Made by a program: the position numbers and the translations under genes. Below the pieces are notes generated by a model, which ran no database searches, had not been told where the DNA came from, and saw only the letters and a list, made by a program, of their open reading frames with translations. Shown piece after piece: positions 6,949 to 13,912 of a stretch of DNA of 17,587 nucleotides. Each line of letters starts with the position of its first letter. Position 1 is the stretch's first letter. Origin of the DNA: CAVXAE01 sp044225565 (GTDB lineage Bacteria > Pseudomonadota > Gammaproteobacteria > Steroidobacterales > Steroidobacteraceae); contig JBGAIL010000106.1 in assembly GCA_044225565.1 (NCBI GenBank), positions 1-17,587 on the forward strand. The letters run 5' to 3'.

Positions 6949-7599
6949 GTGGAAGATTACCTGTCGGAAAAAGAACAATGGGAGGTGCTGAAGGCCTGGC
7001 TGCGGGCCAACGGCGGCTGGATCCTCGGCGGCATCGCCCTCGCGGCGGCCGGCATCTACGGCTGGAGGGCCTGGCAGGAGCACGTCGAGAAGCAGGCGGT
7101 GGATGCCAGCGTGAAGTACGAAGCCATCCTGGAAGCCTTCGACAAAGGCGATCGCACCCGCGCCCTCACGCTCATCGGCGAGATGGGCCGCGAGCATCCG
7201 AAATCCCCCTACAACGACCAGGCGCAGCTCGCCGAAGCGCGCATCTACGTGCAGAACGGGCAGCTCGACAAGGCCGCCGGGAACCTGCGCAGCGTCATGG
7301 AGCGCACGAAAGACGAACAACTGGCCGTGGCGGCTCGCCTGCGCCTCGCGCGTGTGCAACTCGCGCAGAACAAGCCGGAAGACGCGCTCGCCACGCTCGG
7401 CGCCGCGAAGGATCTCGGCGCTTTCGAGGCGCGCTACCAGGAAGCCCGCGGCGACATCCTGCTCGCGAAGGGCGACAAGGCCGGCGCGCTGAAGGAATAC
7501 CGGGCCGCGCGTGAAGGCGCCCAGAGCGGCACCGTCGACGGCGAGCTGCTGGATCTCAAGATCAACGACCTCTCGGACGGCGCCAAGCCGGAGAAGTGA
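6949..7599 (+). CDS. yfgM: YfgM-family tetratricopeptide membrane protein
   Basis: A 216-residue single-pass inner-membrane protein, near the 206 residues of E. coli YfgM. The cytoplasmic N-terminus YLSEKEQWEVLKAWLRANG is followed by one membrane segment (about residues 22-39, rich in Gly, Ile and Ala). A periplasmic TPR-like region follows. In E. coli, YfgM binds PpiD and the SecYEG translocon and aids chaperone handover. The start is GTG at 6949, set by a strong GAGGAG ribosome site (6938-6943) that overlaps the hisS stop. It is 4 bp before bamB, the standard hisS-yfgM-bamB order, so the three are likely one operon. Confidence 0.9.
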   Translation: MEDYLSEKEQWEVLKAWLRANGGWILGGIALAAAGIYGWRAWQEHVEKQAVDASVKYEAILEAFDKGDRTRALTLIGEMGREHPKSPYNDQAQLAEARIYVQNGQLDKAAGNLRSVMERTKDEQLAVAARLRLARVQLAQNKPEDALATLGAAKDLGAFEARYQEARGDILLAKGDKAGALKEYRAAREGAQSGTVDGELLDLKINDLSDGAKPEK

Positions 7600-7603
7600 A
7601 CCC

Positions 7604-8917
7604 ATGCGTCTGACCCTCATCGCCCTCGCACTGCTCGCCCTGGCGGCCTGTTCCAAGGACAAGGAGATCGACCCGCCGGCCGAGCTCACGGAGTTCTCGC
7701 AGACCCTCAAGGTGGACCGTGCCTGGGATGCCAGCCTGGGCGGGGAGAAGGACCCGCTGCGGCTCGGCCTCTCGCTGGCCGTGGTCGGCGAGCGTGTGTA
7801 CGCCGCGGGCCGCGACGGCGACGTGGCGGCGTTCGAGGTGAAGAGCGGCAAGCAGCTGTGGCGCTCGCACGTGAAGGCGCCGCTCGCCGGCGGGCCGGGC
7901 GCCGGTGGCGAGCTGGTGGTGGTGGGCACGAGCGACGGGCAGGCCATCGCGATCAATGCGGCGGACGGCTCAACGCGCTGGAAAGTGCCGGTCGGAGGCG
8001 AAGTGCTTTCGGCGCCGGCGGTGGGTGCCACCTCGGTCATCGTGCGCACCGTCGACGGGCGCCTGCGGGCGCTCGCGAACGCGGACGGACGCGAGCTGTG
8101 GTTCTACGAGCAGCCGGTGCCGAAGCTCTCGCTGCGCGGCACGGCGCAGCCGGTCATCGTGGGCGACGTGGTCATCTGCGGCTTCGACAACGGCAAGGTC
8201 GCGTCCGTGAGCATGGCGGACGGCAGCCTGGTGTGGGAGGCCACGGTCGCGCCCTCACGCGGCCGCACGGAGCTCGAGCGGCTCGTGGACATCGACTCGG
8301 CCATCCAGGTGGTGGGCAACGAGATCTATGTGGTCGGGTTCCAGGGGCGCGTGGCGAAGCTCGCGCTGGATAGCGGGCAGGTGTGGTGGGCGCGCGATGC
8401 CTCGAGCTATCGCGGCATCGCGCTGGACGACGACAACCTGTATTTCGCGGACGCCGCGGGCGAAGTGGTGGCGCTGCGGAAGGACAACGGTGTGGAGCTG
8501 TGGCGGCAGGGCGCGCTGAAGTACCGCGGGCTTTCGGCGGTGGCTGCCCATGGCGATGCGGTGGCCGTGGCGGATTTCGAAGGCTATGTGCACTGGCTGG
8601 ACAAGGCCACTGGCGGACTGGCCGCCCGCATGGCGACCGGTGGAAAGCGGGTGAGCAATCCGCCCGTCGTGGCGGGTGATGAGCTGCTCGTGATCAATGA
8701 CGTGGGCCACGTCAGCGCGTTCCGCGTGGCGGGTGCGGTGGCTGCGAAGCGAGCCAAGCGCGCGCCGGCGGCGGAGCCCACGCCGGCAAAAGCAGCGCCC
8801 GCGCCGAGCGAGCCGCCCGTCAGCGAGCGCGCACCTTCGCCAGCGGAGCCGGTCGCGCCCGAGAGCGTGCCGCCTGCCGAGGCCGCGCCTGCCGAAAGTG
8901 CGCCGCCGCCGCAGTAA
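7604..8917 (+). CDS. bamB: Outer membrane protein assembly factor BamB
   Basis: A 437-residue lipoprotein of the BAM complex, which inserts beta-barrel proteins into the outer membrane. The signal peptide ends in LALAAC with Cys16 as lipidation site. Residues about 45-376 form an eight-bladed PQQ-type propeller, seen as repeated patterns such as DGDVAAFEVKSGKQLWR, DGQAIAINAADGSTRWK, NGKVASVSMADGSLVWE and GEVVALRKDNGVELWR. Unlike E. coli BamB (392 residues), the protein ends in about 60 residues of Pro/Ala/Glu-rich low complexity (378-437), starting with a basic KRAKR patch. The ATG at 7604 is 4 bp after yfgM. The frame is intact, so the tail is probably real and not a frame error. Confidence 0.94.
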   Translation: MRLTLIALALLALAACSKDKEIDPPAELTEFSQTLKVDRAWDASLGGEKDPLRLGLSLAVVGERVYAAGRDGDVAAFEVKSGKQLWRSHVKAPLAGGPGAGGELVVVGTSDGQAIAINAADGSTRWKVPVGGEVLSAPAVGATSVIVRTVDGRLRALANADGRELWFYEQPVPKLSLRGTAQPVIVGDVVICGFDNGKVASVSMADGSLVWEATVAPSRGRTELERLVDIDSAIQVVGNEIYVVGFQGRVAKLALDSGQVWWARDASSYRGIALDDDNLYFADAAGEVVALRKDNGVELWRQGALKYRGLSAVAAHGDAVAVADFEGYVHWLDKATGGLAARMATGGKRVSNPPVVAGDELLVINDVGHVSAFRVAGAVAAKRAKRAPAAEPTPAKAAPAPSEPPVSERAPSPAEPVAPESVPPAEAAPAESAPPPQ

Positions 8918-8943
8918 TCGCGCGGCAGGCCAGTGAGACTTTC

Positions 8944-10199
8944 GTGCTTCCCGTCATCGCACTGGTAGGCCGCCCCAACGTCGGCAAGTCGACGCTGTTC
9001 AACGCATTGACGGGCACGCGCGACGCCATCGTCGCAGACGTTCCAGGCGTCACGCGGGACCGGCAATACGGTTACGGCCGCATCGGCCCCGTGCCCTACG
9101 TCGCCATCGACACGGGCGGTCTCGTCGAGAATCCCACCGGCATCGAAGCGCAGATGCGCGAGCAGACCGAGCGCGCGGTCGAAGAGGCGGATCGCCTCGT
9201 CTTTCTGGCGGACGCGCGCGCGGGGCTGACGCCGCAGGACCACTTCGTCGCGCGTGAACTGCGGCGTTCGGGCAAGCCTGTCTTCCTCGCTATCAACAAG
9301 GCCGAAGGGCTGGATTCGGACGTGGTGGCCGCGGACTTCCACGCGCTCGCGCTAGGCGATCCCATTGCGATCTCCGCCAGCCATCACGACGGCTGCGACG
9401 ACCTCATGGATCGCGTGCTGGAAGGTTTCGTGGCCAGCGCGAGCGATGAGCCCAGCGAGACTGGAGAGATCCGCATCGCCGTGATCGGCCGCCCGAACGT
9501 CGGCAAGTCCACGCTGGTGAACCGCCTCATCGGCGAGGAGCGCGTGATCGCCAGCGACATGCCGGGCACCACGCGCGACCGCATCTTCGTGCCCTTCGAG
9601 CGCGACGGCCGCAAGTTCATGCTCATCGACACGGCGGGCGTGCGCCGCCGCTCGAAAGTGGACGACGTCATCGAGCGCGTGAGCGTCGCGAAGACCCTGC
9701 AGGCCATCGACGAGGCGCACGTGGTCATCCACGTGGTCGACGCGCACGAGGGCGTCGGCGAGCAGGACGCGAGCGTGCTGGGGCTCGCGCTCGAGCGCGG
9801 CCGCGCGCTGCTGATCGCGGTGAACAAGTGGGATGGCATTCCCATGGAACGGCGCGACGAGGTGCGGCGGCAGCTCGACCTCAAGCTCGATTTCGTGCAG
9901 TTCGCGCCGCTGCATTTCATCTCCCGGCCCGTCAGCTGCGGCGTCGGCGGCTGATGGCTTCGACGGGCCGCGCCTACGAGGCCGCCATGCGCGTGATGCA
10001 TGGTCTCGGTGCCGGCCGCCTACAGCCGCACCTCGCGAACGTGTTCCGCAAGGCATTCGACCTGTTCGCGACCCCTGTGGCGATGGAATTCCGGACGGAC
10101 AGTAATCCTTATGCGGCCCGCAAGCAGCCCGAGCGCCTGCGCCGGCTGGGCGGCCGGCCGCGCAAGGCCGCACCCCGCCGAGGGCCGAAGAAGCGCTGA
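8944..10199 (+). pseudogene. der: Ribosome-associated GTPase Der, 3' end disrupted
   Basis: Der (EngA) has two tandem GTPase domains and a C-terminal KH-like domain, and is needed for 50S subunit assembly. From the GTG at 8944 the frame stays open to 9954 (336 residues; E. coli Der has 490). It shows GRPNVGKS twice (residues 9-16 and 182-189), DTGG, DTAG, and G4 motifs NKAE (118-121) and NKWD (294-297). After LHFIS the frame goes wrong and stops at 9952. Recognisable Der sequence resumes in another frame from 9951 (LMASTGRAYEAAM) and ends normally at 10197-10199. Within that tail about 45 family residues before the HG motif are missing. The VPAAYSR segment (10009-10029) is in yet another frame, and one T seems lost at 10029/10030 before LANVFRKAFDLF. 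Either a true disruption or sequence error. Confidence 0.88.
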
Positions 10200-10323
10200 T
10201 CCTGCGGCCAGGGCAGAGTACGCCCGTGGCTGGCGGTCCTTCAGGTGCTGGCGCCGCCCACGCGTCGTCGTCGGCGTGGAGTGCTAAAGTGGTCGCCTTT
10301 CCTGCACCCACCACTGGCTGGCC

Positions 10324-10880
10324 ATGAACGGAACTCAAACTCTCCGTCGCACTCGTCGAAGAAGCCGTGGCGCTCCAGGGCGCCGAGCGCATCGTCGAGC
10401 GGTTGCGCACGGGGCTGTGCGATCTCATCAATTCGGGCGAGGTGGAGCTGTCGCCGCGCATCCAGACCAACGCGCGGTGACCACTATGCGCGAAGGCTGC
10501 TGCACAGCGACGAAGCGCACGGCTATTCGATCGTCGCCATGACGTGGGCGCCGGGGCAGGGCACTTCCATCCACGACCACGCGGGCCTGTGGTGCGTGGA
10601 AGGCGTGTTCAAAGGCAGCATCGAAGTGCAGCAGTTCGAGCTCACGGCGCACGAGGGCGAGCGCTATCGCTTCGAGCCTCGCGGCTCGTTCCAGGCGGGC
10701 ATCGGCAGCGCCGGTTGCCTGATTCCTCCGCACGAGTACCACACCATCCGCAATGCCGGCAGCCGACCCGCGGTGTCCGTGCACGTGTACGGTGGCGAGA
10801 TGGACCATTGCGGCGTGTTTGAGCGTGCGAGCGACGGCTGGTACATCCGTCACGAGAAACGGCTCGGCCTGGACGTGTAG
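10324..10880 (+). pseudogene. Cysteine dioxygenase family protein, two single-base frameshifts
   Basis: A cupin-type thiol dioxygenase, probably converting cysteine to cysteine sulfinate. Reading from ATG 10324 requires skipping one G at 10330, giving MNELKLSVALVEEAV. A second skip of one C at 10475 joins ELSPRIQTNA to GDHYARRLLHSDE. The repaired product is 184 residues. It has the iron ligands in SIHDHAGLWC (His83, His85) and HEYHTIRN (His139), a cysteine at position 90 with the spacing of the mammalian crosslink Cys93, and a Ser-His-Tyr set in SVHVY. Unrepaired, only the C-terminal part from about 10476 is in one frame, without a convincing start. The family could also include mercaptopropionate dioxygenases. 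It is 4 bp before the HEAT-repeat gene. Confidence 0.72.
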
Positions 10881-10884
10881 CGCA

Positions 10885-11310
10885 ATGAAGCGCTCTTCGA
10901 GCCTGGCCGTCGAGCAGAGGCTCGAGACACTCGGCCGGCTCGGCGACGAGCCCGATCGCGTCGTCCGGAGCTCGCGGCTGGCGCAGGCATTGGCGGATCG
11001 CAGCTTTCGGGTCGTCGCCCAGGCGGCCGAGCTCTGCGAGGAGTTCTCGCTCAAAGAGCGCGTGCCGGATCTGGTGGCCGCCTTCGCGCGCTTTCTCGAG
11101 GACCCCGTCAAGCGCGATCCCAAATGCATCGCCAAGCAGGCCATCGCCCGGGCGCTCGTGAGCCTGGAGTGCAATGACGTCGAGTTCTTCCTGACGGGCC
11201 TGCGTTACCGGCAGCCCGAGCCCGTGTGGGGTGGTAGCGCGGACGCAGCCGTGGAGGTTCGCTGCAGCTGCGCGATGGGGCTGGTGGCTGCGTTGCGCGC
11301 GCGGGAGTAG
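10885..11310 (+). CDS. HEAT-repeat-like protein, apparently truncated
   Basis: A 141-residue, mostly helical protein. The start at 10885 lies 4 bp after the dioxygenase stop. Alternating helices such as SSRLAQALADRSFRVVAQAA and VPDLVAAFARFLEDPVKRD look like HEAT repeats, and CIAKQAIARALVSLE and EPVWGGSADAAVEVRCSCA follow. Uncharacterised proteobacterial proteins with this layout, as I recall them, continue with further repeats for a total of roughly 300 residues, whereas this one stops after GLVAALRARE. No catalytic motif is seen; HEAT repeats normally mediate protein contacts. The abrupt end coincides with the point where a minus-strand toxin-like frame also fails, suggesting a deletion junction near 11300. 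The function is unknown. Confidence 0.6.
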   Translation: MKRSSSLAVEQRLETLGRLGDEPDRVVRSSRLAQALADRSFRVVAQAAELCEEFSLKERVPDLVAAFARFLEDPVKRDPKCIAKQAIARALVSLECNDVEFFLTGLRYRQPEPVWGGSADAAVEVRCSCAMGLVAALRARE

Positions 11311-11423
11311 ACGTCCTCCTCGCGCTCCTTCGGCTTGCTTGCCGGATGCCGGGAGACGAACCGCAGGCAATCATCGAGATCGCTGATCGCTCTCGGCATC
11401 ATGTGCAGTAGTGGCCGCATCAT
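11297..11423 (-). pseudogene. Possible ParE/RelE-type toxin remnant (N-terminal part)
   Basis: From the ATG at 11423 on the minus strand the frame reads MMRPLLHMMPRAISDLDDC and then LRFVSRHPASKPKEREEDVY. The beta strand followed by P-R-A-x-x-D-L-D-x and an amphipathic helix resembles the start of ParE/RelE toxins. After about 42 residues the similarity ends, and the frame continues antisense to the HEAT-repeat gene until a stop at 11205. The start overlaps the end of the upstream ORF at 11371-11655, as toxins often overlap their antitoxin. The right-hand limit given is approximate. This is pattern-level evidence only. Confidence 0.35.
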
Positions 11424-11655
11424 CCAGAACTTTCCTGAGAACGTCATCCATGAGTGCCTTGAGTGCTGCCATGGCTTCCTCGTTCGTGGCGTAATCGCCC
11501 GAGTTGAAGATGGGCTTCTCGCCCCTGAGCTCTTCCTCATCCACCATCGCGGCGATCTCGTCCCATTCCTCCTGCGTCAGGTCATCCTCGTATTCGACAG
11601 AGGGTTCTTCACCCGGCAAAGGGTCTGCATCGCTCAAATGCGCGCGCACGGTCAT
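11371..11655 (-). CDS. Small acidic protein, possible antitoxin partner
   Basis: A 94-residue, strongly acidic protein that I do not recognise. The start is well supported: a GAGGAGGGA ribosome site (11659-11667) lies at good distance before ATG 11655. Residues about 21-45 are rich in Asp and Glu (EYEDDLTQEEWDEIAAMVDE), then FNSGDYATNEEAMAALKALM and a C-terminal helix. There is no signal peptide, membrane segment or helix-turn-helix that I can see. Its 3' end overlaps the start of the toxin-like frame at 11423, so an antitoxin role is possible but unproven. The 110 bp between its start and the M23 peptidase gene show no clear promoter or terminator. Confidence 0.55.
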   Translation of the reverse strand: MTVRAHLSDADPLPGEEPSVEYEDDLTQEEWDEIAAMVDEEELRGEKPIFNSGDYATNEEAMAALKALMDDVLRKVLDDAATTAHDAESDQRSR

Positions 11656-11765
11656 ACGTCCCTCCTCAATGGAGACTGAAAAGCCGAGTTGAGCCAGTCG
11701 AGCCGGATCCGTGGCTGACGAAGGTTCCTCGCCGCGATTCTAGATGAGGCGCGGCGCGGTGCGGG

Positions 11766-12602
11766 CTATTTCTGTTCCGGGCGCAGGAAGAGGGCAGGGT
11801 CCACGAAGGTATCGTTCAACGCCACGCCCCAATGCAGGTGCGGGCCGGTGGCACGGCCGGTCGAGCCCACCTTGCCGACGACGTCGCCGGTCTTCACCAC
11901 GTCGCCCGTCTTCACGCCGATCTCGCTCATGTGGCAGTACATGGTGATGAGGCCCTGGCCGTGATCGATGTAGATCGAGTTGCCGTTGAAGAAGAAATTC
12001 CCCGCCTCGATCACGCGGCCGTCGGCCGGCGCCTTGATCGGCGTGCCGGTGGGCGCGGCGATGTCCATGCCGCTGTGCGGATTCCGGGACTGTCCGTTGA
12101 AGATGCGTCGCAGACCATAGGAGCTCGAGCGCGGCCCCGGAACGGGCGCTTCCAGGATGAGGGTGGGCGGCGGCACTTTCGAGAACGTGGCGGTGGCCGC
12201 GCTCAGGCGCGGGCGCTCCGCATTGACGCGCTCCTGATCTTCCTTCGAGAGATCCACCTGGCCCGGCTTCACCTTCAGGCTCTGCGTGGCGTACTTCTTG
12301 TCGACGATCTCGAACGGCACCTTCTTCCCCGGCGCCGTGCCGGCCTGCACCAGCACCTCGTTCGTGCCGAGCTTCGCCGAGAGCGGCAGGCCTACCACGG
12401 CCTTCCACTGGTCGCCTTCGCGCACGACCATGGCGCGACGGCCGTCGAAAAGCACGGTGGGCCTGAGATCCGCGGGAGCCTCGATAGGCAGGATGAGGAT
12501 GCCGCCCGGAACGAGCTCTTCCCGCGGAAGAATGGAGGTTTCAGTGGCGGAAGCGGCGGCCGCGTGAGCTGCCACGGCGAGGATGAGAGCAAGGGTGCGC
12601 AT
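11766..12602 (-). CDS. M23 family peptidase (LytM-type), secreted
   Basis: A 278-residue exported protein. Residues 1-19 (MRTLALILAVAAHAAAASA) form a signal peptide. An all-beta N-terminal region (about 25-105) precedes the LytM-like metallopeptidase domain at about 158-275. The zinc site is complete: HSGMD (His176, Asp180) and HLHWG (His255, His257), with His224 in MYCHMS. Such enzymes cut peptidoglycan crosslinks, or activate amidases when degenerate; an intact site argues for an active endopeptidase in the periplasm. ATG at 12602 is chosen because it opens the signal peptide; upstream in-frame codons overlap intergenic sequence and dmeF. It lies 47 bp downstream of dmeF on the same strand. 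M23 genes are found next to xseA in some relatives, so dmeRF may have been inserted between them. Confidence 0.92.
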   Translation of the reverse strand: MRTLALILAVAAHAAAASATETSILPREELVPGGILILPIEAPADLRPTVLFDGRRAMVVREGDQWKAVVGLPLSAKLGTNEVLVQAGTAPGKKVPFEIVDKKYATQSLKVKPGQVDLSKEDQERVNAERPRLSAATATFSKVPPPTLILEAPVPGPRSSSYGLRRIFNGQSRNPHSGMDIAAPTGTPIKAPADGRVIEAGNFFFNGNSIYIDHGQGLITMYCHMSEIGVKTGDVVKTGDVVGKVGSTGRATGPHLHWGVALNDTFVDPALFLRPEQK

Positions 12603-12649
12603 GGTGGCGGCACCATACCGGCAACGGCCGGAATTTAGAAGCGCACGCG

Positions 12650-13603
12650 TCACGCGACCTCGACGGTGATGTGCACGAGCTCTGAATGTGCACGCAGCGC
12701 TCGATGCACCTGCTCGGCCGCGAGCGGCGATTGCGATTCGAGGCTGAGGATGCAGGCGTACTTTCCCCTTCCGACTCGCCATACGTGCAGGTCCCGGATG
12801 ACGGCGTGCGCGAGCCCGCGCACCGCCTCGCGCACCTCTTCGACCACGGGCGCATCCATTTCCGCATCGAGCAGAACGCGGGTGGTTTCGCGCAGCAGCG
12901 AGATCGCCCAGCGGCCCACGAGCACCATTCCAAGCAGCCCCATGGCGGGGTCGAGCCATGAGGCGCCGATATAGCGGCCCCCCAGCAAGGCGACGATCGC
13001 GAGCACGGAGGTCAACGCATCGGCCACCACGTGCAGGTAGGCCGCCTTCAGGTTGAGGTCGTGATGGTGCGCGGGAGGAGCGGGGTCGGAGCCGTGGTCG
13101 TGCGCATGCGCATGTTCATGCTGGTGGGCGTGCCCATGCCCATGGTGATGAGTTCCGCGCGAGAGCATGTACGCGGACACCGCATTGACGGCCAGCCCGA
13201 GGATGGCGACCCACAGCGCCTGCTCGAAGTGGATGGCGACGGGATTCAGCAGTCGATGGGCCGACTCGATCCCCATGTACAAGGCGACCGCGAGCAGGAA
13301 GAGCGCGCTCGTGTATCCGCCCAGCACCTCGATCTTCCACGTGCCGAAGGCGAAACGGGGATCCGCCGCGTAGCGGCGTGAAAGCGCGTAGGCGCCGGCG
13401 GCGACGCCCAGGGCGACCGCATGCGAGCTCATGTGCCAGCCGTCGGCGAGCAGCGCCATCGATCCGAAGACGGTGCCGGCGACGATCTCGATGACCATCA
13501 TGACGGCGGTGAGGATCATCACCTGGCGCGTGCGCTTCTCGGCGAGCGGGTTGCTCTCGCCGAAGGAATGGCTGTGCGTGGCTTCAAAAGATGTGGATGG
13601 CAT
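12650..13603 (-). CDS. dmeF: DmeF-type cation diffusion facilitator, Co/Ni exporter
   Basis: A 317-residue inner-membrane proton/metal antiporter of the CDF family. Six hydrophobic segments are visible between about residues 28 and 240. The transport site residues appear as DGWHMSSH (Asp54, His57, His61) in helix 2 and HVVADALTS (His191, Asp195) in helix 5. The cytoplasmic loop between helices 4 and 5 (about 152-182) is very His-rich, with repeated HGH, HEH and HAH units. A cytoplasmic domain follows (about 245-317). ATG at 13603 is chosen because a GGGAGG ribosome site precedes it. The longer reading from 13657 would run through the operator and the start of the divergent regulator. The DGWHMxxH pattern and the paired RcnR/DmeR regulator favour cobalt/nickel export over zinc alone. 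Confidence 0.9.
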   Translation of the reverse strand: MPSTSFEATHSHSFGESNPLAEKRTRQVMILTAVMMVIEIVAGTVFGSMALLADGWHMSSHAVALGVAAGAYALSRRYAADPRFAFGTWKIEVLGGYTSALFLLAVALYMGIESAHRLLNPVAIHFEQALWVAILGLAVNAVSAYMLSRGTHHHGHGHAHQHEHAHAHDHGSDPAPPAHHHDLNLKAAYLHVVADALTSVLAIVALLGGRYIGASWLDPAMGLLGMVLVGRWAISLLRETTRVLLDAEMDAPVVEEVREAVRGLAHAVIRDLHVWRVGRGKYACILSLESQSPLAAEQVHRALRAHSELVHITVEVA

Positions 13604-13614
13604 CGTGCCTCCCG

Positions 13615-13635
13615 GTATACTCCCCGGGAGTATAC
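13615..13635. promoter_or_regulatory. DmeR/RcnR-type operator between dmeF and dmeR
   Basis: A perfect palindrome of 21 bp: arm GTATACTCCC (13615-13624), a central C and the complementary arm GGGAGTATAC. It contains TACT and AGTA separated by 7 G/C bases, the spacing known for RcnR (TACT-G6-N-AGTA). It is the only clear control element in the 47 bp between the two start codons, so one metal-free repressor could shut off both genes. Confidence 0.8.
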
Positions 13636-13650
13636 GGCAGGAGCGGTCGG

Positions 13651-13908
13651 ATGGCACACACGAAAAGGGGCGGGCAGCAGCTTCGTGCGCGGGTGAGGCG
13701 GCTAAGGGGTCAGGTCGACGCCGTCGAGAAGGCGCTGGCGCAGGGCGAGGAGTGCGCCCGGGTGTTGCAGCAGATCGCCGCAGTGAGGGGCGCCGTGAAC
13801 GGGCTGATGCTCGTGGTGCTGGAAGGCCATGTGCGGGAGCACCTGAAGCCCACGGGCAGCGAGGACACGGAGGCGCTGCTGCAGGTGATGCGCCGCTATC
13901 TGCGCTGA
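13651..13908 (+). CDS. dmeR: CsoR/RcnR-family metal-sensing repressor (DmeR)
   Basis: An 85-residue all-helical repressor. QLRARVRRLRGQVDAVEKAL, ECARVLQQIAAVRGAVNGLM and VLEGHVREHL are family signatures. Numbering matches E. coli RcnR exactly at the metal ligands: His3, Cys35, His60 and His64. This set predicts six-coordinate nickel or cobalt; FrmR-type formaldehyde sensors have Glu at position 64 and CsoR has a second cysteine. ATG at 13651 follows GCAGGAG at suitable distance; upstream codons would cross the operator. The gene is divergent from dmeF and ends 4 bp before the convergent xseA stop. Metal binding would release the operator and induce export. Confidence 0.9.
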   Translation: MAHTKRGGQQLRARVRRLRGQVDAVEKALAQGEECARVLQQIAAVRGAVNGLMLVVLEGHVREHLKPTGSEDTEALLQVMRRYLR

Positions 13909-13912
13909 GCGA

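Noticed and set aside
9118..9306. NKAE in place of NKxD in the first GTPase domain of Der as a sign of decay
   Set aside because: As I recall, Glu at this place occurs in Der of other gammaproteobacteria, and the rest of the domain is intact.
10207..10230. GC-rich hairpin (GCCAGGGC with GCCC-G-TGGC, 7-base loop) after der as a terminator
   Set aside because: It has a bulge and no T run. The placement after the der stop is suggestive but not enough.
13604..13657. Longer dmeF reading from 13657
   Set aside because: It would translate through the palindromic operator and overlap the dmeR start. The ATG at 13603 has its own ribosome site.
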